Below, in pieces: positions 47,762 through 58,222 of a stretch of DNA of 64,000 bases (its first letter is position 1; every line of letters begins with the position of its first letter). Where the stretch lies: positions 2,855,501-2,919,500 of the forward strand of contig NC_090285.1 of the NCBI RefSeq assembly GCF_037392515.1, given 5' to 3'. A program made the position numbers and the translations under genes. This DNA is from Haliotis asinina. Its lineage: Eukaryota > Mollusca > Gastropoda > Lepetellida > Haliotidae. The notes below the pieces were generated by a model. That model was given only the letters and a program-made list of their open reading frames with translations. It did no database searches and had not been told where the DNA came from.

Positions 47762-49007
47762 CTTATATGTGGCGAATCAAATTGGCTGATAACAGCCAAG
47801 ACATCGAGTTGACATTGCGCAAACCTCGGCAGTGGATTCAAGAGTCAGGTCAACATGCGATTGTGTCGCATGAAATGTGGCGACTTTTTTATATCCAGTG
47901 ATAAATAGTTTCTGTAAGATCTAGGTTATCAAGTCAGGGCATACGAAAAAGAACACACATGTTGAACCGAAATATCAGAAACTTCCACGCCTGACAGAAG
48001 CTGTTCGCACCCACGTACGATAAAAATGTATATGTGTCGTCAAAATGGCTTTCATAATATTTAACATTCTTTTGCAGCTGTGACTGGTTCTTTCATACTC
48101 GTAATGTCATTTAGAATCAAATTGTCAAAAACTTTCTGACCTTGTGCTTGAATTCTGTTTCCTCGCACTGGTTACATGAAGGGTTATTGAATAGGGAACA
48201 CAAACACAAATCACAAATCAGTTGGCTCTTCAACTTCCGGTTTCATACCTCGCAACGGTATCATAAGCCTCGACTGTCCGACGTCAAGCACGCTTCCAGT
48301 GTTTCACAAATTGGTATCTTGGACCAATTCGGCATTTCAGAAGTCACCAACCTTACCTCTCCATCATTAAGCAAACAATTTCTCTTGTTTACTAGAGTGG
48401 GAGAGTTTAGTTTCAAGCCTCATTAGGAGAACCATATCGTGTATTTGGGATACACACTCTGAAAGGTACTCACTCAATGAAGATACGTGTGTCACCCGCA
48501 ATGGGGCCAGTTTTATTAGTTACGAGATTGCATTCTCTTCATTGTTTCCCTACATTTATAACGTTGACAGGTAGGTAGGTAACGTAGGTATTCACGGTTT
48601 ATCAAACCATTTCCCATATTGATCTGTTGACATATCTGCTGACACTAGCTGTAGGTCTATAGTGACCGCAGTCCTAATGACACTTGGATCAAATACATGT
48701 ATGTATGGTCAAACGACACAGAAAATAAATTTATTTCACACTTTGAGCATCTGTCATTAGTTATTCCTGTACCCGTCAAGTCTGTGTTTTGAGCCCACTT
48801 ATCTTTATTACTTTCAAAAATAAGTACTGCAGTCTTATGGAGCTGAAAACAGGTCAACTCTTGACTCTCACCTCACTTACACGAAGGCCAGTGTTGAAGG
48901 CGATTGTTCTCTCCTTGCACACCCAGCCTAGTTTGGATGCCTTGCCATAATCGCCACTTTCGTATCATACTACCTTTAAATTTGTAATGCTACACTATTT
49001 TGTTCTA

Positions 49008-49185
49008 GCGTTATGGTTAAAAGAGTTCGTTTGTCACGCCGAAGACTCGGGTTCGATTCCCCACATGCGTACAACGTGTTAAGCCCATTGCTGGTGTTCC
49101 CCGCAGTGATATTGCTGGTGTTCCCCGCCGTCATATTGCTGGAATATTGCTAAAAGCGACGTAAAACCAAACTCACTCACTGACT
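49008..49185 (+). repeat. SINE family A with internal duplication
   Basis: 'gtcacgccgaagactcgggt' and 'tcgattccccacatgcgtac', then a duplicated 'gatattgctggtgttccccg', then 'gaatattgctaaaagcgacg' and the 'actcactcactgac' tail. Confidence 0.9.
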
Positions 49186-49506
49186 ATTTTCTGCTACTTG
49201 TAAAGTGAGTTGTATTAATCTACAAACTTAGTTACTTTGCAATACAGCATCTCAACTCGTGATGATAGTTGGTTTTACTAGTTCTCTTACTGAGGGATTC
49301 CCGATTAGACGGAATTAGCGGAGCAGGGCACCCCGATGTCAAAGGTGATCATTGCTCTAAACTGATCGCAATTATCATAAACTCCAGAGTGCAACAGTTT
49401 ACAGGAACTAGATCCAGATTAAATTTGTACAGCTCATTTATAGTTGTTCCAGGCACCTATATGCACGAAATAAACTTGCAAAGAAAGGTTCACCGGCAGA
49501 TATATA

Positions 49507-49512
49507 TTTATT
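49507..49512 (-). terminator. BHMT: Probable poly(A) signal of the methyltransferase gene
   Basis: TTTATT on plus is AATAAA on minus, about 275 bp after the stop codon. It is the first canonical signal found downstream. Confidence 0.5.
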
Positions 49513-49783
49513 ACGTTCCCAACCGAATCCCCTGGGTCTGGCCCTAGTTTCCGAAGCTGGCTTTGCGCCAAGATAGTCGTAAGTCTATGAATGTATGGCA
49601 TGTACGCCTGTCGTAGCGCTAAGAGAGCTTCGAAAATCTAGACCCTTGTCGTTGTGCGTGATATCAACACATTGTCTTCCAGACGACGGGCTCGCATGTT
49701 GACTCTCGTCTGGTTTTAAAGATTTGCACCTCCTAGAATTTACACTCTGTGTCCAGATACAAGTGTAGAAAACTGTGTGTGTT

Positions 49784-50073
49784 TCAAAACTTTATGTCTC
49801 CAACCATGAATGCTCTGAGCTTACTGATTCTGTCACCTCGTGAGAACGCATTGATGTCCCCTACAAGTAGGCTCTTCTGAAGATCGGGCTCGAATTTGGC
49901 GGCTGGAGGGTTGCGTCCGTAGGCAATGGCGACTTCCCTCAGATAGTAGGAAGCGCTGCCACAACACAGACCGATGTACTGTATGCCTAACTCCCGCGCT
50001 TCTGCAGCAAACTGGCGGATCTCAGCTCGGGAACACTGCAGGGGAGATAACTCTGCAGGGTACGCCTTGCTTC
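49784..50073 (-). CDS. BHMT: BHMT-like exon 7 (last)
   Basis: Acceptor TATCTAG. Starts inside a Gly codon, with [17 protein letters not shown] following, contains the zinc-binding GLCCG and ends FMVGDIKF then TGA (49786-49784). Confidence 0.92.
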
Positions 50074-53000
50074 CTAGATAGAAGAATGATATATCCTGAT
50101 CATATCCATGATACACTTATTGTTATAGAAATTAATATTTATAAAAGTTTACATCTTGCCCACAAGATTATAATGAAGCAATGGAGACACATTTCACCTG
50201 GTCATTGGAATTAAGGTAAAGACTGCAGCAAGAACGCTTGATTACCTGTGACCGGGTCTGTAAGACACTGGAAGCACTTCTGCTGAGGCGTGGTGCGGAA
50301 GGTGACAGGAAGTGCGGCAATAGGGCCCTGGGTAAAGAAAATAGTACAGCATTTAATATATGATGGCAAGCTTATTCAAATCTAAGATGTTATAGTTTAG
50401 GTAAAGTTCTGAATTTAAACCGTTAAATGTACAAAGAGACACTACACTGTCATCAACCAGGACTCGCCTTTCCTGAATTCGATCGTGAGCAAACAGACTC
50501 CATACTTTTGCACTAAGCAGTTAGAGGTATGTTTACAGACCCACCAGACGGTGCATTCACCTTACAAGCCTGTCGGATCTGCTGACCCACAAGAGAGTGT
50601 ACTCATCTTACAAGCCTGTCGGATCTGTGGACCCACATGAGAGCGTACTCACCTTACAAGCCTGTCGGATCTGTGGATCCACAAGAAAGTGTACTCACCT
50701 TACAAGCCTGTCGGATCTGCTGACTCACAAGGGAGGGTACTCACCTTACAAGTCTGTCGGATCTGCTGACCCACAAGAGGGTGTACTCACCTTACAGACC
50801 TGTCAGATCTGGTGAACCACCAAAGAGCGTACTCACCTTACAGACCTGTCAGATCAGGTGACCTACCTGAGAGCGTACTCACCTTACAGGCCTGTCGAAT
50901 CTGTAGATCCACAAGAGAGCGTACTCACCTTGCACACCTGTCCGATCAAGTGACCTATCTGAGAGCGTACCCACCTTACAAGTCTGTCGGATCTGCTGAC
51001 CCACAAGAGGGTGTACTCACCTTACAGACCTGTCAGATCTGGTGAACCACCAAAGAGCGTACTCACCTTACAGACCTGTCAGATCAGGTGACCTACCTGA
51101 GAGCGTACTCACCTTACAGGCCTGTCGAATCTGTAGATCCACAAGAGAGCGTACTCACCTTGCACACCTGTCCGATCAAGTGACCTATCTGAGAGCGTAC
51201 CCACCTTACAAGTCTGTCGGATCTGCTGACCCACAAGAAAGCGTACTCACCTTACAAGCCTGTCGGATCTGTGGACCCACAAGAGAGAACACTCACCTTA
51301 CAAGCCTGTTGAATCTGCTGACCCACAAGAGAGAGCACTCACCTTACAAGCCTGTCGGATCTGTGGACCCACATGAGAGCGTACCCACCTTACAAGCATG
51401 TCGGATCTGCTCACCCACATGAGAGCGTACTCACCTTACAAGCCTGTCAGATCTGTGGATCCACAAGAGAGTGTACTCACCTTACAAGCCTGTCGGATCT
51501 GCTGACCCACAAGAGAGTGTACTCATCTTACAAGCCTGTCGGATCTGTGGACCCACATGAGAGCGTACTCACCCTACAAGCCTGTCGGATCTGTGGATCC
51601 ACAAGAAAGTGTACTCACCTTACAAGCCTGTCGGATCTGCTGACTCACAAGAGAGGGTACTCACCTTACAAATCTGTCGGATCTGCTGACCCACAAGAGA
51701 GCATACTCACCTTACAAGTCTGTCGGATCTGCTGACCCACAAGAGGGCGTACTCACCTTACAGACCTGTCAGATCTGGTGAACCACCAAAGAGCGTACTC
51801 ACCTTACAGACCTGTCAGATCAGGTGACCTACCTGAGAGCGTACTCACCTTACAGGCCTGTCGAATCTGTAGATCCACAAGAGAGCGTACTCACCTTGCA
51901 CACCTGTCCGATCAAGTGACCTATCTGAGAGCGTACCCACCTTACAAGCCTGTTGAATCTGCTGACCCACAAGAGAGAGCACTCACCTTACAAGCCTGTC
52001 GGATCTGTGGACCCACATGAGAGCGTACCCACCTTACAAGCATGTCAGATCTGCTCACCCACATGAGAGCGTACTCACCTTACAAGCCTGTCAGATCTGT
52101 GGATCCACAAGAGAGTGTACTCACCTTACAAGGCTGTCGGATCTGCTGACTCACAAGAGAGCATACTCACCTTACAAGTCTGTCGGATCTGCTGACCCAC
52201 AAGAGGGCGTACTCACCTTACAGACCTGTCAGATCTGGTGAACCACCAGAGAGCGTACTCACCTTACAGACCTGTCGAATCTGTAGATCCACAAGAGAGC
52301 GTACTCACCTTACAAGTCTGTCGGATCTGCTGACCCACAAGAGGGCGTACTCACCTTACAGACCTGTCAGATCTGGTGAACCACCAGAGAGCGTACTCAC
52401 CTTACAGACCTGTCAGATCAGGTGACCTACCTGAGAGCGTACTCACCTTACATGCTTGTCGAATCTGTAGATCCACAAGAGAGCGTACTCACCTTGCACA
52501 CCTGTCCGATCAAGTGACCTATCTGAGAGCGTACTCACCTTACAAGCCTGTCGGATCTGTGGACCCACAAGAGAGAGCACTCACCTTACAAGCCTGTCGA
52601 ATCTGCTGACCCACAAGAGAGAGCACTCACCTTACAAGCCTGTCGGATCTGCCTCAGAAGTGGCAACATCGTGGCCGGCCCCCGGGCACAGTTCAGCCCC
52701 ACGACCGCCGCTCCCTCCTCTTCCAGCCTCCTCATGGCCTGGGGGAAGGGGACGTCGTCTGTGGTTCTGTCTGGGACATACGCCGCCATCGTGATCACAG
52801 CTGGAAGACCTGGGTGATAAGGGGAGACAACAGATATTGCTATTAAGTGCCTGTGGGTCAGGTTTTAAGTGGAAAAGCTATAATTGATGTCCGACAGAGG
52901 CATTGAAACTATCATGATTGTTTAAGTACTAGTTGATAGTATGTGCCAGTTGTCTTCTACATAAAAGATTGGCACATTTACCTTTTCCATACTTCCGGAT

Positions 53001-56000
53001 GGCCTCCAGAGCGAGGCTGGCCTCACTGCACGAATCGAATGTCTCCGCAATAAAGTAGTCCGCCTTGCCTTTAACAGCCCACTCTACTTGTTCCTGGGGT
53101 AAGTATATTTTTCAAATAAAAATGGTTGGTGATCCACTCTCAATTACCAGGAGTCACAGGATGTTAATGCATTAAAGATTATCAAACTCAAACACTAAAA
53201 AATTATATTTAGCAATAGGCCTCGGTACGCGTTCCCCAAAGTGACCAGTGTAATTGGTAATTCAACATTCGCTATTTCAGTCGTTAGTTGATATCAGACT
53301 ACATACCTTGAATATAAACTTAACCTCTTCCACAGACTCAGTATTATCAGGGTCATATATTGTTGTGTTACAAAGGTTTCCGGCCATTAACTTTCCCGTT
53401 CTGTCTGCAACATCTCGCGCGATCTCCAGAGCAGCGAGATTTAAGACCTCGAGATCATCTTCCCTTCCAACCATTCGTAGCTTTGCCCGGTGGCCGTAAT
53501 ACTGAAGACAAGGAATATATCAGCATCATCGTAGGTTCGGTGACCTTAATTCTAACGTGGATATCAAACTGCATGAACCTGAAGTTTGTTTCTCACTATA
53601 TAGTCGGTCATCTCTCGTTTTCACAGAATAACCGCATTCGAGGTTTTTGTTTTGTAGGGACAGGTTTTACTATTTTGCTAGAAAGTTTTACTTTTCGTTA
53701 GTAAGACCTCTTCCCAGGTTTTACGTTCTGTAGTCATCTTTTCCTAGCTGAACATCTACATTCAAATTATACATCAGTGTTTGAAATCCACTGAAAAATA
53801 TCGTTCAGGATTAAGGTCAAAGTGCAAATGATTTCCTAAGCAAAAATGGAACTGCATCTCTCCTATTTGTAGGTAAGCGCTCTACCGCAAAGCCACCGGA
53901 CCGACGAAGAAAATGGGGCTGAATTATCTATTCACAGTTACTGTCACTAAATCGATTTTATGTGAGGTTCAGTTATTGTTTATGTAATTTCAATAAATGA
54001 TCATCTACATTGTAATTATCCATCACTGACGGTATATATGTTAGAGACACTTCTCGGGATTTTCTCCCCGTCGGGTTTTATATTGTCTAACAAAACCTCG
54101 GAGGCATATTTTGTCCTGTACTACACAAACCTTCCAACCTGAGCAAGGTTACAGAGACCTAAAAGCCAGAGTACCTCATCAGTCTGCATTCACGTACAGT
54201 TAAGTGACATCAAGTGCTATGTATGATGAGCTGGGAAATAAGCATTGGCAGCCCTGGCAATGGATAAAAGAGATTCACCAGAACATGTCTCCATCTGCAG
54301 AACGGATTACACAATGGACAATAACAGACACTAATAATTGACTTAACGAGCAATATATACCGTAAAGGCCTCCACAACGTCACTCCCGGCATGGACAAAT
54401 TCTTCATGGAGATTTCGAACTCTCTCCGGATGGTCTATCACCACTTCAGGTGTAAATGCCCCGGATTTGAGAAAACCTCTTCTCTCCAGCTCCCACATGT
54501 ATCCCTCCGCGCAGATGACGTTCTCCCCATTTCGTAGTCTTTCCACCAAACCTTTCACTTGAAATATAATTGTTTTGGGAATCAGAACAGACGACGCAGA
54601 GGATAACGATTGATCGAAGAAGCCTTTGTTGTAATGGAGCAACACAATCGGCGATGATATTCAGCCAGGGTCTGTACAGAGCTCGACTGCTGTATACGTG
54701 CAGTTACTTATACTTACCTCAACATATTTCTTCTAAACACCAATGTGGGAAAGACACCTGGTTATATGGTAAGTTGAGTCAGTTAGGTTCTGTCAAGCAA
54801 ACGTGTCCTCTCCCCAACTTCTCTGAGTGACATTTTATAAGTTTGGAAGTACTTTAAGGATGGCAATTTCCTCTTCTGTACTCACGAGATAAAAGAAGGG
54901 GCTATCTAGACAGTCTGTTCTATATTGTTCTCCTTGTACAATAACATGCAGCACAAGGATCGACGTTAGTCATGTCAGTCACCGGATTGTCTCGTCTAGA
55001 CAAATTATGTAACGTCTTGATTACTTGACCTGTGACCTTTCAAAACATCTATCAAACGATCTCACCATGGTTGGAAATATTGAATGGAAGAAATGTGTCA
55101 ATAATACCTATAATATTTGTCAAGGAGACTTTATATGACTCCCCGACAGAGCCGATCGTACAAAACTTGCTGCACTCCTGTTCTGTGGAGCTGCATAATG
55201 TACCAGCTGATTGTATTGTCAGGATTTCAGATTTTGGAGGGCCTATGTAGACTGCATAAAACAAAACGCCTGCCAATCGTAACTGCTCGTCTCTTTGCGT
55301 AACCTAATCGCGCGTAGCAAAAAGCATTTCAAAACTTGAAATTGGCGGAACCGCTGAACTTTGAAACTTCGCTCAACTATACCAAGCACAATTTACACAT
55401 GAACTTTGAACTATATGATGAACAGCTTTCGCCACTGAAACATATTTGCAAAGGGTATGACCGCATTGCTGTTTTGCCCATGGTCACATGTCCCCCAAAA
55501 CATCAAGTACATATTCAGCTAGTTTGCCATACAGACCTTGGAACAAACATATCGACGAAAACCCATGCAAGTCAAGATTATGTGGCAGGTCTAGATTTAC
55601 ACAGCTTCAGGGCTCGTTTTCATTATATCACATTTTCGAGGGGTTTTTTTTGTTTGTTTTTCGGGGGCTTTTTTGTTTTTTGTATTTGTGTGTATGTGTG
55701 TGTTTTGTTTTGGTTTTTTTAGATTATTTGTTATAAACTGTTTTTCAATGAAATATGTTCATTTTAGAGTGGGAAGTAGAGTAGCTTTGTGGTTAAGCGT
55801 TCTATTTAGTGCAGGCTCTATTTAGTGCTCGACAGGTCAAGGCCAAGGTCGTCAGTGGCGAACGGGAACGACGTACTTCTGTTTGCGATGAATATATGTA
55901 CGATGACTATATGTACATCAACTCATTATGACAGTGAGGTGTGAGTGTCTCCGAAAGAAAGGCGATTAGCGCGTTGGCAGGTGTCATCAGTTCAACATGT

Positions 56001-58222
56001 TTTTGTGCACGCCGTTTGTGTATACTGCGAAATGAACAAGAAAACAGGTGCGTTACCAGTGCTAATTCTGAGCAGGGAATGGAGAAATCACGATTTTTCG
56101 AGCTTCCATTGAGGCTTGCTCCCAAAGTACTGCTTCGAATTTTGTGCTGTATGTCTCACATCGTAGTTATCTGTTGGCTTGAAATGTGTGCATAGTTTTC
56201 ATAGGATACATACATTGATCATTGCTGAATTATTCCCCCTGAAACAAACTTGGGGTGTTGGCCCACATCCCTTTCCTTTTATACAGCGCTTAGACGCCGT
56301 TAGTGAAATTACATACCTTGATGGCAGTTTTTAACGTTGCAAGTCCCTGTGTACTGAACCACTCTTTCAGGTATCACAATGGGGACATAACTTAGCGTCC
56401 ATGTAAGCTGCCAGTTATCTGGATTAGCCCCAGGTATCCTTGACATATAGTCAACCAGTTCTCGCTGATTCCAGGTGACCCAGATTCTGTACTGAGTGCG
56501 GCAATTACCGTAAAGTCAGTAAACACTGTGCCAGCATTGTGTGTCATTGTCCGTTCATACGTATGCAGCAATTCCAAAGTGGATTTTTTGCACTGGAGAG
56601 GTTCCAGTGACGTATATTTGTATTTTTCAATTATCCAACATATTAAGTTTGGCAAATATGCAGTAAATATACATGAGTGCAACACATGTCGATTGTGGGA
56701 GAAGTATTTATGCGTTACACCTGTTACTGTTTCCCACCAGCACTGGGCAAGGTGTTCAGCAACTGTATATTTGGATCAGCCTTAGACAACCTGACACCTT
56801 AATGTCAAACAACCTGTACCAGTATACATAGTTCAGTTGGAATCCAGGGATAAATTTGAACTCATCCATGTTGTAGGTATTTCAACAATGTACATGTTTA
56901 TAGAGTCGGAGTATTCGCTAACCAAAACACACCACATGTATCAGATCTTCGAGTCAACTCTCCGAAGTGTGTATGTCCATAGCTGATATGAGGATTCTAG
57001 CCTGACATGTGTAGAACGTAACGCAGTCTTTCAGTTAGGTGGCGCTGTTCTGTAAAGTACCCGCCTATCTCGGGCGAGCACAAAAAAACCAAGGAGACTC
57101 CTCAGTTCAGGAAGTGGCGATGTCATAACATTGTCTGTGTGTTGGAGGACAGGAATGAGGTGGGAATATGCTTTTTGGGTGTGCATTTATTGAGGAAGTG
57201 GCGATGTCATAACATTGTCTGTGTGTTGGAGGACAGGAATGAGGTGGGAATGTGCTTTTTGAGTGTGCATTTATTGAGGAAGTGGCGATGTCATAACATT
57301 GTCTGTGTGTTGGAGGACAGGAATGAGGTGGGAATATGCTTTTTGAGTGTGCATTTATTGAGGAGAAATATGTGCATCATTTGCGTAGTGAGAGAATATC
57401 TTCAGAAGACAATATCGCAGTCTTGGCAAATCAGTAACAAATGTAACAGACATCAGAAGTGGGACAAGAATAAATGCACTTACGTGGTGTCTTCTCTCAA
57501 TACCAGAGAACATGTGTACGACAAAAAAAAACGACATAACTCGATACACCCTTAACTGACGGTGCCCGGAAGTGAAATAGATTAATTATTGCCTGCTTGC
57601 ATTCGTTATATAAATTGTTTTGCATTATTCTGCTTTGATTGCGTGTGACGTAACATATGTGCCCCGTATAAACACATAAACATATAAACAAAGACATTTT
57701 GCGCTGAAGATTGTTGCTAAAACACAAGACATCACAAGACAACATAAAAGTATGGGAGACCGAGGTTCGGCCAACCGATTTATGTGAGAAGACCGTATGT
57801 GTCAGCAGACTGCCTGCCGTTATCTACCACAACTCGGCCACGTGTCGCCACATCATATTGTATATATTGTACTTTTCTAAATTTCGGGGAAACAGAGTAC
57901 CAGAGGGTGAATTTGTTTGCTTGACCCTTCCCTCGCCAGCGCATTTGTCTAAATGTCAGAAACAAACAGTATGTATTCGTGAGTTAGCGCAAAACTGAGA
58001 TCAAATTGAATAAATATGTACATTTACGCAAAATAACGGTTTACTATCAGTGTTGTTGTCGGGTTACATCAGAAATACGTTAAGTACATATACGTATCGT
58101 GTTGTGTGCTGCAATGATAACGTCAGCAACATGAGACCCGGGATGACTAGCAGTTTATGAAAGTCCTACAGGTGTTAACCTAATGGACTGTGTTAGTGAC
58201 CAAACTTACCTGTCGATGCCAT
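49784..58222 (-). CDS. BHMT: Betaine-homocysteine S-methyltransferase 1-like, seven exons
   Basis: Joined minus-strand exons 58222-58210, 54557-54361, 53501-53307, 53093-52982, 52809-52631, 50327-50246 and 50073-49784 total 1,068 nt and encode 355 aa with no internal stop; every later junction keeps frame with GT/AG ends. The protein starts [18 protein letters not shown] and is a homocysteine S-methyltransferase-domain barrel. The zinc ligands are all present: Cys in [10 protein letters not shown] (exon 5) and the CC pair in YIGLCCGSA (exon 7). The homocysteine-side Glu in YFIAETF is kept. Differences from human BHMT: the Asp-Gly-Gly turn reads CAEGY, Trp44 is Phe (SGAFTPE), Tyr160 is Thr, and the C-terminal arm is much shorter (355 against about 406 aa). 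Methyl transfer from a betaine-like donor to homocysteine in the cytosol is inferred from family membership; donor specificity is uncertain. Exon 1 has only 13 coding bases and is the least certain part. Confidence 0.9.
50246..50327 (-). CDS. BHMT: BHMT-like exon 6
   Basis: Acceptor TTTACCCAG, donor GTAATC. Encodes [17 protein letters not shown] and [10 protein letters not shown] plus the first base of the next codon. Confidence 0.92.
50552..52651 (-). repeat. 46-bp array of the exon 5 end plus its splice donor, 45 intronic copies
   Basis: Read on minus, the true exon 5 ends CAGATCCGACAGGCTTGTAAG then GTGAGT. The same sequence, with about 25 bases of intron (ctctctcttgtgggtc...), is repeated through intron 5. 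The boundary word is at 52631 in the exon and last at 50561, exactly 45 x 46 bp apart, so there is no net indel. Most copies keep AAG-GTGAGT; a few have GTGGGT, at least two have lost the GT, and the last is GTGAAT. A higher-order block of five units (230 bp) recurs, for example from 50786 and from 51016. Plus-strand frames rich in LQACRIC are shadows of the array. Confidence 0.97.
52631..52809 (-). CDS. BHMT: BHMT-like exon 5
   Basis: Acceptor ATCACCCAG, donor GTGAGT. Completes a Gly codon, then [18 protein letters not shown], through the zinc Cys in GLNCARGP to RQIRQACK. The last 21 bases are the start of the 46-bp repeat. Reading on past the true donor meets a stop after 14 codons. Confidence 0.94.
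52982..53093 (-). CDS. BHMT: BHMT-like exon 4
   Basis: Acceptor TTACCCCAG, donor GTAAAT. Encodes [19 protein letters not shown] and [15 protein letters not shown], then one base. The conserved Glu of IAETF corresponds to human Glu159. Confidence 0.92.
53307..53501 (-). CDS. BHMT: BHMT-like exon 3
   Basis: Acceptor GTCTTCAG, donor GTATGT. Encodes 65 residues beginning [18 protein letters not shown] and ending EEVKFIFK; the first Tyr-Tyr corresponds to the Phe-Tyr of the human betaine pocket. Confidence 0.93.
53870..53915 (-). repeat. tRNA-like SINE head fragment in the BHMT-like intron 2
   Basis: On minus: 'ccggtggctttgcggtagag' followed by 'cgcttacc', an A-box-like head; the rest is not recognised. 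Confidence 0.4.
54361..54557 (-). CDS. BHMT: BHMT-like exon 2
   Basis: Acceptor ATTTCAAG, donor GTATAT. Completes Val5, then [19 protein letters not shown] through [16 protein letters not shown] to GSDVVEAFT. The frame is also open upstream to an ATG at 54645, but that stretch lacks similarity, so I prefer splicing to exon 1. Confidence 0.92.
55525..55766 (+). repeat. Dispersed repeat with a Cys-containing coding relic
   Basis: 'aaacccatgcaagtcaag' followed by 'attatgtggcaggtctag', 'cagggctcgttttcattata' and, after an inserted G/T tract, 'gaaatatgttcatttt'. It matches 62310-62480 throughout and 27285-27345 in part. Confidence 0.65.
57110..57365. repeat. 84-bp tandem repeat, 3 copies
   Basis: Units contain 'aggaagtggcgatgtcataa' and 'cattgtctgtgtgttggagg'; copies differ at a few bases. 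The period is divisible by three, which leaves a plus-strand frame open. Confidence 0.95.
58210..58222 (-). CDS. BHMT: BHMT-like exon 1 (13 coding bases)
   Basis: Minus strand ATGGCATCGACAG followed by GTAAGT. Encodes MAST and the first base of Val5, which joins exon 2 in frame. The strong donor and the plausible N terminus support it; the short length means it could be a different upstream exon. Confidence 0.65.

Larger units (their letters stand above)
54646..58209. other. BHMT-like intron 1, no further exon seen
   Basis: About 3.5 kb. It contains a G/T-rich tract (55640-55730), a tRNA-like SINE head (about 55785-55850), a dispersed-repeat copy (55525-55766) and an 84-bp array (57110-57365). 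No additional coding exon is needed to make a complete protein. Confidence 0.55.

Noticed and set aside
50597-52609. Plus-strand frames rich in LTLQACRIC
   Set aside because: Antisense shadows of the BHMT-like exon 5 donor array; the unit matches the gene's boundary on the minus strand exactly.
50552-52651. CRISPR-like array
   Set aside because: Units are contiguous, without unique spacers, and derive from a eukaryotic exon boundary.
54558-54645. Alternative BHMT-like start at the ATG at 54645
   Set aside because: The extra residues resemble nothing in the family, and a consensus acceptor sits at 54558; MAST from the 58.2-kb exon gives a better N terminus.
55336-55722. 128-codon plus-strand frame in BHMT-like intron 1
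   Set aside because: Its 3' half is a dispersed repeat running into a G/T tract; no homology recognised.
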